A DNA stretch of 6,522 nt from assembly GCA_021813195.1 (NCBI GenBank), contig JAKALI010000241.1, forward strand, positions 1-6,522, given 5' to 3'. The DNA is from Pseudomonadota bacterium. GTDB taxonomy: Bacteria; Pseudomonadota; Alphaproteobacteria; Rhizobiales; Hyphomicrobiaceae. This document shows positions 1-5,115 of this stretch, piece by piece (the stretch's first letter is position 1; every line of letters starts with the position of its first letter). Under the pieces are notes generated by a model that was not told the origin of the DNA, did not search any database, and saw nothing but the letters and a program-made list of their open reading frames with translations. The translations under genes and the position numbers were made by a program.

Positions 1-337
1 GCATGTAGCGTTTCACGCGGATCATGTCCTGTGCCGGAATGCCATCCGTGATGCACACGCAGTATTTGATGCCCGCATCTGCGGCTTCCATGATCGCATC
101 GGCCGCGAATGGCGGCGGCACGAAGACGATCGAGGCCTCTGCACCCGTCTCCTGGACCGCCCCCTTGACGGTGTTGAAAACCGGACGACCGAGATGCGTC
201 GTGCCGCCTTTGCCAGGCGTCACACCGCCGATGACGTTAGAGCCATAGTCGATCATCTCCTGAGCATGGAAGGTGCCGATGCGACCCGTGAAGCCCTGGA
301 TGAGGATCGGGGTGTTCTCGTTGATAAAAATTGCCAT
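1..337 (-). CDS. mtkB: Malate-CoA ligase (malate thiokinase) alpha subunit, N-terminal part only
   Basis: This gene encodes the CoA-binding subunit of malate-CoA ligase, which with MtkA converts malate, CoA and ATP to malyl-CoA, ADP and phosphate in the cytoplasm for the serine cycle. Only the first 112 residues are present because the gene runs off the window's left edge; the family is about 300 residues. Visible signatures are the Rossmann-type CoA-binding loop [11 protein letters not shown] (residues 15-25), TPGKGG (40-45), [11 protein letters not shown] (72-82) and ITDGIP (96-101). All are typical of the succinyl-CoA synthetase alpha/MtkB family. The phosphohistidine region lies outside the window. 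The ATG at 337 is supported by AGGAGG at 348-353 with a 10-nt spacer, and it starts 21 nt after the mtkA stop, so the two are almost certainly co-transcribed. SucD of the TCA cycle is the alternative, but the sga and mcl neighbours favour MtkB. Confidence 0.93.
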   Translation of the reverse strand, partial: MAIFINENTPILIQGFTGRIGTFHAQEMIDYGSNVIGGVTPGKGGTTHLGRPVFNTVKGAVQETGAEASIVFVPPPFAADAIMEAADAGIKYCVCITDGIPAQDMIRVKRYM

Positions 338-358
338 GAGACCAGTTCCTCCTCGCAC

Positions 359-1528
359 TCAGGACACGGATTTGGCAGCAGCAACGGCCTTGTTGGCCGC
401 ATCCGCCAGCGTTTCGGCGCTAATGACCGACAGTCCACTCGAATCGATGATCCGGCGGCCTTCTTCGACGTTCGTGCCGGCCAGGCGCACCACGATCGGC
501 ATCTTGATATCGAGTTCTTTGACCGCGTCGACCACGCCCTTGGCCACCCAGTCGCAGCGGTTGATACCGGCAAACACGTTGACGAGGATCGCCTTCACGT
601 TCTTGTCGCGTAGCACAGCCTTGAACGACTTGGTCACGCGCTCCGGACTTGCGCCGCCACCGATGTCGAGGAAGTTCGCGGGTTCTCCCCCGGCCAGCTT
701 GATCATGTCGAGTGTGGCCATTGCGAGACCCGCGCCGTTGACGATGCAGCCGATGTCGCCGTCGAGGCCGACATAGGCAAGACCGCGGTCGGACGCATAG
801 GTTTCGCGCGGATCTTCCTGGCTCTTATCGCGCAGTTCTGCAATCTGCGGGCGGCGGAACAGCGCGTTCTCGTCAAAGCTCATCTTGGCGTCGAGGGCCA
901 CAATGTTCTTCTGTTTGGTGATGACCAGCGGGTTGATTTCTACCATCGTGGCGTCCAGGTCGCGAAACGCGCGGTAGCAACCCAGGATCGTGCGTTCCAT
1001 TTTCGAGATCAGCTCGGGCTCGATGCCAAGACCGAACGCAACCTCGCGCGCCTGAAATGCCTGCATGCCGACGGCCGGATCGACCTGAACTTTGATGAGC
1101 GAGTCGGGACGCGAGTGAGAAATCTCTTCGATGTCCATGCCGCCCGAAGCCGAAGCCACGACGACAATGCGCTCAGCCGCGCGATCCATGACGAAGGAGA
1201 GGTAGATCTCCTTGTCGATGTCGGTCGCCTCTTCGATGTAGAGACGCGAGACGAGCTTACCTTGCGGGCCGGTCTGAATGGTCACCAACCGCTTTCCCAG
1301 CAGCGAGTCGGCGGCCTCCTCGATCTCCTGATCGTTGCGGCAAAGCTTGATACCACCGGCCTTGCCGCGCGCTCCGGAATGGATCTGGGCTTTCACCGCC
1401 CACTTCGATCCACCGATTTCATTGGCACGATAGACGGCCTGCTCCGGGCTATAGGCCAGCCCGCCACGTGGAACAGCGACCCCGAACTTGGAGAGCAGCT
1501 CCTTTGCCTGATACTCGTGAATGTCCAT
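359..1528 (-). CDS. mtkA: Malate-CoA ligase (malate thiokinase) beta subunit
   Basis: This is the ATP-grasp subunit of malate-CoA ligase, partner of MtkB. It has 389 residues, a full length for the SucC/MtkA family. The N-terminal ATP-grasp part begins with [12 protein letters not shown] and carries the nucleotide-binding stretch [15 protein letters not shown] (48-62). The metal-binding EINP (197-200) and the aspartate of [10 protein letters not shown] (about 213) follow. The C-terminal CoA-ligase domain has [11 protein letters not shown] (264-274), the glycine loop [11 protein letters not shown] (288-298), [16 protein letters not shown] (316-331) and [11 protein letters not shown] (348-358). 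[11 protein letters not shown] and [11 protein letters not shown] resemble MtkA more than housekeeping SucC as I recall those families, and the gene sits between mcl and mtkB. The ATG at 1528 has AAGGAG at 1536-1541 with a 7-nt spacer. No truncation or frameshift is seen. Co-transcription with mcl (59-nt gap) and mtkB (21-nt gap) is inferred from spacing. Confidence 0.94.
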   Translation of the reverse strand: MDIHEYQAKELLSKFGVAVPRGGLAYSPEQAVYRANEIGGSKWAVKAQIHSGARGKAGGIKLCRNDQEIEEAADSLLGKRLVTIQTGPQGKLVSRLYIEEATDIDKEIYLSFVMDRAAERIVVVASASGGMDIEEISHSRPDSLIKVQVDPAVGMQAFQAREVAFGLGIEPELISKMERTILGCYRAFRDLDATMVEINPLVITKQKNIVALDAKMSFDENALFRRPQIAELRDKSQEDPRETYASDRGLAYVGLDGDIGCIVNGAGLAMATLDMIKLAGGEPANFLDIGGGASPERVTKSFKAVLRDKNVKAILVNVFAGINRCDWVAKGVVDAVKELDIKMPIVVRLAGTNVEEGRRIIDSSGLSVISAETLADAANKAVAAAKSVS

Positions 1529-1556
1529 GTGAGGACTCCTTCAATCGTTCGCTCAC

Positions 1557-1570
1557 GGGCAGATGTGCCC
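1557..1570 (-). repeat. Small hairpin in the mcl-mtkA spacer
   Basis: GGGCA at 1557-1561 and TGCCC at 1566-1570 make a perfect 5-bp stem with a 4-nt loop in the 59-nt gap between the mcl stop and the mtkA start. It lies about 15 nt upstream of the mtkA ribosome site and has no U-run. It may be a chance or mild intercistronic structure. Confidence 0.3.
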
Positions 1571-1587
1571 AATCTTTCCGCCAGGAC

Positions 1588-2532
1588 TCACTTGGCCGAA
1601 GCTGCGATCTTTTCAGCGACCACGATGATGTTCTTGGCCATCTTCTCGGAGGCCGCATCGATCATCTTGCCATCAAGAGACGCCGCACCCTTGCCCTGGG
1701 CCTCGGCCTCCTTGAGAGCTGCAATGATGCGCTTTGCTTTCTCGACTTCTGCCGCGGTCGGCGAGAACACCGCATTCGCAAGCTCGATCTGAGAGGGATG
1801 GATCGCCCACTTGCCTTCGATGCCGAGGGCAGCAGCGCGCTTGGCCCCGGCCGTGTAGCCAGCGGGATCGGAGAAATCGCCGAACGGGCCATCGATCGGA
1901 CGCAGTCCATAGGCGCGGCAGGCAACCGTCATGCGCGAGAGCGCGAAGTGCCACTGATCCCCGGGATAATCCGGGTTAAGACCGCCGATCACGACGGTGC
2001 GCGCCTTGTTGAAGGCGGCATAGTCGGCGACGCCGAAGTGCATCGCCTCGCAGCGGCTGTTGGCCGAGGCAATGGCTTCGACGTTCGCCATCCCAAGCGG
2101 CGTTTCAATGAGCGCCTCGGTACCCACGCGGTTGGTGTAGCCCTTGGCCACTTCGATCTGAGAGATCAGGCACTCAATGGCATAAACGTCGGCTGGAACA
2201 CCGACCTTGGGGATCAGAATGGTGTCGAGCTTGGAGCCGGCCTGCTCCATGATATCGACAACGTCGCGATAGCAATAGTGGGTGTCGAGACCGTTGATGC
2301 GCACCGACACCGTTTTGCCTGCGCCCTTCCAGTCGAGATCGTTGAGCGCCTGGATGATGTTCTTACGCGCTTGCTCTTTGTCGGGCGGCGCCACGGCATC
2401 CTCGCAGTCGAGAAATACATAGTCGGCCGCACTCTGGAGCGCCTTCTCGATCATTGTCGGATTAGAGCCCGGCACGGCGAGTTCGGACCGCTGCAAGCGC
2501 TGCTTCTTCAACGGGTAGAGGGTAAAGCTCAT
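1588..2532 (-). CDS. mcl: Malyl-CoA lyase (HpcH/HpaI aldolase, CitE-like)
   Basis: The enzyme cleaves malyl-CoA to acetyl-CoA and glyoxylate, the step that yields the serine cycle's net C2 product. It has 314 residues from the chosen start. Family features in order are RSELAVPGSNP (15-25), LDCEDAVAP (41-49), VRINGLDTHY (77-86), IPKVGVPADVYAIE (107-120), the magnesium-binding glutamate in ALIETPLGMANVEAI (E143), the magnesium-binding aspartate in FGVADYA (D170), GLRPIDGPFGDFSDP (209-223) and KWAIHPSQIELAN (241-253). The frame stays open to an ATG at 2586, but that would add 18 residues unlike the family. The ATG at 2532 gives the usual MSFTL start and has GAGGA at 2541-2545 with an 8-nt spacer. 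The loop after VIGGLNPDYP is shorter than in Methylobacterium MclA as I remember it. A beta-methylmalyl-CoA lyase or a citrate-lyase-like paralogue is possible from family alone, but linkage to sga and mtkAB supports malyl-CoA lyase. The symbol mclA is also used. Confidence 0.94.
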   Translation of the reverse strand: MSFTLYPLKKQRLQRSELAVPGSNPTMIEKALQSAADYVFLDCEDAVAPPDKEQARKNIIQALNDLDWKGAGKTVSVRINGLDTHYCYRDVVDIMEQAGSKLDTILIPKVGVPADVYAIECLISQIEVAKGYTNRVGTEALIETPLGMANVEAIASANSRCEAMHFGVADYAAFNKARTVVIGGLNPDYPGDQWHFALSRMTVACRAYGLRPIDGPFGDFSDPAGYTAGAKRAAALGIEGKWAIHPSQIELANAVFSPTAAEVEKAKRIIAALKEAEAQGKGAASLDGKMIDAASEKMAKNIIVVAEKIAASAK

Positions 2533-2540
2533 CGGACGTG

Positions 2541-2545
2541 TCCTC
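2541..2545 (-). promoter_or_regulatory. Ribosome binding site that fixes the mcl start
   Basis: GAGGA on the minus strand lies 8 nt before the ATG at 2532. It decides for that start over the longer in-frame ATG at 2586, which has no purine-rich site at suitable distance and would encode a leader unlike any malyl-CoA lyase N-terminus I know. Confidence 0.75.
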
Positions 2546-2558
2546 GTGGTTTGGCGAA

Positions 2559-2606
2559 GGATCGTTGCGTGTCGCTGCGGCACCACAGAGCCAGCAGGAA
2601 CGATCC
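2559..2606 (-). repeat. 8-bp inverted repeat in the sga-mcl spacer
   Basis: GGATCGTT at 2559-2566 is the exact reverse complement of AACGATCC at 2599-2606, with 32 nt between. A further short pairing is possible inside, CTGC at 2575-2578 with GCAG at 2594-2597. In mcl-proximal mRNA this could form a stem-loop that ends about 14 nt before the mcl ribosome site. No run of U follows, so it does not look like an intrinsic terminator. Confidence 0.45.
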
Positions 2607-2634
2607 AGCATCAACAGTCGATAACGATAACGAC

Positions 2635-2662
2635 GGCGACGCCAGGCATTGCTGGCGCCGCC
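2635..2662 (-). repeat. Intercistronic stem-loop just after the sga stop
   Basis: GGCG-A-CGCCAG, a 6-nt loop (2646-2651), then CTGGCG-C-CGCC form a stem of ten pairs interrupted by a single mismatch. It begins seven bases after the sga stop codon on the minus strand. It lacks a following U-run (the next bases on that strand are GTCGTTATCG), so a classical terminator is unlikely. An mRNA 3'-end stabiliser, processing site or partial attenuator between sga and mcl is plausible. A tandem hexamer (TTATCG twice on the minus strand, 2619-2630) follows directly. Confidence 0.5.
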
Positions 2663-2668
2663 AGAAAA

Positions 2669-3880
2669 TCAAGCGGCCTTAGCGCGGGGCGCCGCCTCAG
2701 TGGCCGACTTGGTGGCTGTGGCATTGAAGTATTCGGCCGCAGCTCCCGTGCCCGATCCGAACTTGATCGGCACGCCACAATCCTTGAGCGCCATTTCGAC
2801 GGCGAACAACACGCCGCCCACCATGAACTCGTCGAGCGCGCCGAGGTGGCCAATGCGGAACACCTTGCCGGCCACTTTGTTGAGACCAACGCCAAGCGAC
2901 GTATTGTAGCGATAGTACGCCGTCTTGACGACGTTGGCGCTGTCCACGCCCTCCGGCACCAGAATTGCCGATACGGTATCGGAATGCCACTTCGGCTCCT
3001 TGGCGCAGAGCTTGAGACCCCAAGCATCGACCGCCTTGCGCACGCCCGTCGCCAAGCGCGTGTGGCGGGCAAAAATGTTTTCCAGGCCCTCGGCAAACAT
3101 CAGATCCAGCGAACAGCGCAAACCCTGCAAGAGTTGGGTGGCCGGCGTGTAGGGGAAGTAACCGAGATCGTTGGTCTTGATCATATCCTCGAAGGAGAGG
3201 AAGCAGCGATTCATGCGGCCAGGTTGCTTGTTGGCATCGAGCGCCTTCTGGCTGACCGCCAGAATGCCAAGACCCGTGGGGAGCATGAAACCCTTCTGCG
3301 ACCCCGACACGCAGCAGTCCACACCCCACTCGCCCATGCGCATATCGAGCGAGCCCACCGACGACACGCCATCGACCATCAGCAGCGCGGGGTGCTTGGC
3401 GTCATCCAATACCTTGCGCACCCCAGCGATATCGGACGTGACACCCGTGGCCGTTTCGTTGTGGGTGGCGAACACCGCCTTGATCTCATGGTTGGTGTCT
3501 TTGGCGAGGATGTCGGCATATTTCTCCAGCGGCACGCCCGTGCCCCATTCCTCGTCGCACAGCACCACCTTGAGGCCGAGACGCTCGGCCATGTCCACCC
3601 ACAGGAGTGAGAATTGACCAAAGCGGCTCATGAGAACCTTGTCGCCGACGGCCAGCGTGTTGGTAATCGCCGATTCCCATGCGCCGGTACCCGAGGATGG
3701 GAAAATGAAGACTCTGCCGTCCTTCATCTTGAAGACCTTCTTTAAGTCTTCGAAGATCGGCAGCGTGAACTTCGGGAATTCCGGCGAGCGCATGTCGATC
3801 ATGGGCACGTTCATGGCCATGCGCACAGCATCGGGGATGTTGGTCGGACCAGGAATAAAAAGATGCGGCGTGACGGACAT
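2669..3880 (-). CDS. sga: Serine-glyoxylate aminotransferase
   Basis: This cytoplasmic PLP enzyme transfers the amino group of serine to glyoxylate, giving hydroxypyruvate and glycine, a core serine-cycle reaction. It has 403 residues, normal for the class V aminotransferase SGA group. Visible landmarks are the N-terminal FIPGPTNIPDAVRMAM (8-23), the cofactor-phosphate loop PSSGTGAWES (61-70), THNETATGV (139-147), the PLP-ring aspartate in MVDGVSSVGS (D170), the Schiff-base lysine in SGSQKGFMLPTG (K196), YFPYTPATQLLQGL (241-254) and the substrate-carboxylate arginine in FRIGHLG (R342). The C-terminus is an Ala/Lys-rich tail. The ATG at 3880 has GGAGGA at 3889-3894 with an 8-nt spacer. It is the first gene of the sga-mcl-mtkA-mtkB group, with 308 bp of non-coding sequence before it and 136 nt before mcl. 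Alanine-glyoxylate aminotransferase is the close alternative; context favours serine as donor. The symbol sgaA is also used. Confidence 0.95.
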   Translation of the reverse strand: MSVTPHLFIPGPTNIPDAVRMAMNVPMIDMRSPEFPKFTLPIFEDLKKVFKMKDGRVFIFPSSGTGAWESAITNTLAVGDKVLMSRFGQFSLLWVDMAERLGLKVVLCDEEWGTGVPLEKYADILAKDTNHEIKAVFATHNETATGVTSDIAGVRKVLDDAKHPALLMVDGVSSVGSLDMRMGEWGVDCCVSGSQKGFMLPTGLGILAVSQKALDANKQPGRMNRCFLSFEDMIKTNDLGYFPYTPATQLLQGLRCSLDLMFAEGLENIFARHTRLATGVRKAVDAWGLKLCAKEPKWHSDTVSAILVPEGVDSANVVKTAYYRYNTSLGVGLNKVAGKVFRIGHLGALDEFMVGGVLFAVEMALKDCGVPIKFGSGTGAAAEYFNATATKSATEAAPRAKAA

Positions 3881-4188
3881 GATCGGTTTCCTCCGGTCGG
3901 GCGTTTCAATGATATCGACGGGCGCAGTGCAGATCAGCAGACGGCCGAGACGGCCTCATAGTTGCGCTAGCCGCGAAGACGATTCTAGGACCAGTCGATC
4001 CGCTGCGGGGCACACGACCCACGCAACCATGAATTCATGCGCTATTGCAGCGTAACCGCTGGATGGCGGCAACATTGACGATTGCTTAGGAAGTCACAAT
4101 ACCCGCAGGGCCAGTTTCCGCGCGCAGTCGGGTGGCTCATCGCTACACCAGGCTAGGCTGAGACCTGCCCGATCGGGTGGCAAAAAGC
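3881..4188 (-). promoter_or_regulatory. Non-coding region upstream of sga, likely control region of the serine-cycle operon
   Basis: No convincing gene lies in these 308 bp on either strand; the one open plus-strand frame is a continuation of the shadow of sga. On the minus strand there is TAGAAT at 3982-3987, five of six matches to the sigma-70 -10 consensus, with no decent -35 at 17 nt, which suggests activator dependence if it is used. Upstream are a perfect 12-bp palindrome at 4028-4039 and GCAA-N9-TTGC at 4069-4085. In the expected leader a 9-bp unit AGACGGCCg/t is repeated in tandem at 3939-3956. The sga ribosome site GGAGGA closes the region. In Methylobacterium the LysR-type protein QscR controls serine-cycle genes; no QscR site can be asserted here. 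Function as promoter is inferred from position. Confidence 0.55.
4028..4039. promoter_or_regulatory. 12-bp perfect palindrome, candidate operator
   Basis: CATGAATTCATG reads the same on both strands and sits in an AT-richer patch between the regulator gene and sga. If transcription starts about 7 bp after the candidate -10 at 3982-3987, its centre is near -58, a usual position for an activator dimer. The start point is a guess and no factor is identified. Confidence 0.35.
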
Positions 4189-4191
4189 CTA
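4154..4191. repeat. Inverted repeat overlapping the regulator stop codon
   Basis: TAGGCT at 4154-4159 is matched by AGCCTA at 4186-4191, which includes the regulator's stop codon. Between them lies the perfect 10-bp palindrome CCCGATCGGG (4168-4177). On the minus strand a run of five T comes before the inner palindrome rather than after it, so this is not a standard intrinsic terminator. It could be a DNA site or a weak 3'-end structure. Confidence 0.35.
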
Positions 4192-4842
4192 CCCCTGGTC
4201 GGCGCCCGCGTAGGTTCCCCGCGGCGCATTCGAGACGTAGAGCGCCACGGCCATCGCGCGATTGTTGACGCCAAGCTTATCGTACAAATTCTTGAGGTGA
4301 TACTTCACGGTGTTGCGCGAAATTCCAATGCGCGACGCGATCTGCAGGTTGGACCAACCGTTGGCCAGGGCTGCCAGAAGCTCGCGTTCGCGTGCCGTCA
4401 ACAGTTCGAGGGGATCATGGGACAGGCGTTCCAGATCGACGTACGGCAGACATAACCGCCCCCGCGCAACCCAAGCGATGCTGTCGAGCAGAACGGCCGG
4501 CTCGTCGCTCTTGGAGATGAATCCCCAGCCGCCGCCCTTGATGGTCTGACGCAGCACGTCGCCGACTTGTTCGCCCGTATAAATGATGACGCGCGTGCCC
4601 AATTGCCGGCGCTTCAGGGTCTCCAGCACATCGCCGCCGGTCATGTCGGTCAGCGACCAGCCGATGACACCGATTTCGACGGGCTGTTCGGCGCAAGCTG
4701 CAAGGAATGCGCCGCCCGTCGCCACAGGTGGCAGCATCTCGAAGCGGCCGTCCCGGGCGATGAGTTCAGCGAGCCCAGTGCGCACGACGGGGTTTTTGTC
4801 GGCGACGAGAACGCGGGGCTTGTGGGCGGTCGAACGTGTCAT
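4189..4842 (-). CDS. LuxR/FixJ-family response regulator with a degenerate receiver domain
   Basis: This is a 217-residue cytoplasmic transcription regulator. Residues about 9-125 form a CheY-like receiver (RVLVADKNPVVRTGLAELI at the start). Residues about 146-203 form a LuxR-type helix-turn-helix, with LTARERELLAALANG, the recognition part IASRIGISRNTVKYHLKNLYDKL and GVNNRAMAVA. The conserved switch threonine (T89 in IIYTG) and lysine (K111 in FISKS) are present. The phosphoacceptor site reads VIGWSLTDMTG where active members have a form like VVDLSLPDMSG, so the aspartate is replaced by glycine (G61). The N-terminal acidic pair is D15-K16 instead of two acids. Ordinary phosphorylation is therefore unlikely. 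No histidine kinase gene is in the window. The ATG at 4842 lacks a clear ribosome site, and an in-frame TAA lies 18 nt upstream. It lies between the symporter and sga on the same strand; control of one or both is a guess from position. Confidence 0.88.
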   Translation of the reverse strand: MTRSTAHKPRVLVADKNPVVRTGLAELIARDGRFEMLPPVATGGAFLAACAEQPVEIGVIGWSLTDMTGGDVLETLKRRQLGTRVIIYTGEQVGDVLRQTIKGGGWGFISKSDEPAVLLDSIAWVARGRLCLPYVDLERLSHDPLELLTARERELLAALANGWSNLQIASRIGISRNTVKYHLKNLYDKLGVNNRAMAVALYVSNAPRGTYAGADQG

Positions 4843-5115
4843 AGCCGAAGATGTGTTTCTTTATCGGGCCCGGTGGCGCAGCACAGTCGGTTGAGGACCA
4901 AGGAAACTCGGGTGCAGCTGCCTCGTGGCAACGGCCACCACGCCCATTTCGCGCGCTGGCGCCGTCTCCTCCTCAAGTAGGAGTTTCGCGACCCGGGCGC
5001 CACAGGATAATGCGTCTCATCGACATTGACATGGTGGACCGTGGTGCCGGCGGGGGGCGCTCGCGCACGAAGGTAACCAAGACAAAACGAACACGCCTGT
5101 TTCGCCGCGGGGCCT
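4843..5115 (-). other. Non-coding gap between the symporter and regulator genes
   Basis: These 273 bp hold no gene I can support. On the minus strand a terminator-like hairpin occurs soon after the symporter stop (5084-5104). A strong purine-rich AGGAGGAG lies at 4966-4973, but no start codon follows at normal distance. An ATG at 4947 opens a 28-codon frame ending at 4861, 18 nt from that site, and its product has no recognisable features. A 5-bp hairpin (GTGGC/GCCAC, 4925-4938) also occurs. I found no convincing sigma-70 promoter, though the regulator's promoter presumably lies here unless it is read through from the symporter. Confidence 0.5.
5084..5104 (-). terminator. Possible weak intrinsic terminator after the symporter gene
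   Basis: On the minus strand CGAAACA, loop GGCG and TGTTCG can pair as six base pairs with one bulged A, followed directly by TTTT. It starts 12 nt past the symporter stop codon. The stem is short and the T-run is only four bases, so termination would be partial at best. Confidence 0.3.

Noticed and set aside
359..1528. mtkA/mtkB as TCA-cycle succinyl-CoA synthetase (sucC/sucD)
   Set aside because: The families are homologous, but adjacency to mcl and sga and the motifs [11 protein letters not shown] and [11 protein letters not shown] fit malate-CoA ligase better.
1588..2586. Longer mcl start at 2586
   Set aside because: The 18 extra residues do not resemble the family and there is no ribosome site, while the ATG at 2532 has GAGGA at proper distance and the expected MSFTL start.
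2635..2662. Intrinsic terminator after sga
   Set aside because: The stem is good but no T-run follows on the coding strand, so it is listed as an intercistronic hairpin instead.
1468..2682. Plus-strand open frame of 404 codons opposite mcl
   Set aside because: It is antisense to a clear malyl-CoA lyase, its product is rich in Arg, His and Gly with no family features, and such shadows are common opposite high-G+C genes.
2546..3610. Plus-strand open frame of 354 codons opposite sga
   Set aside because: It overlaps the full catalytic core of serine-glyoxylate aminotransferase, and its product is Arg/His-rich low-complexity sequence typical of a shadow frame.
3630..4055. Plus-strand open frame of 141 codons running into the gap upstream of sga
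   Set aside because: Most of it is antisense to the sga 5' end, it has no recognisable domain, and the part in the gap is better explained as control sequence.
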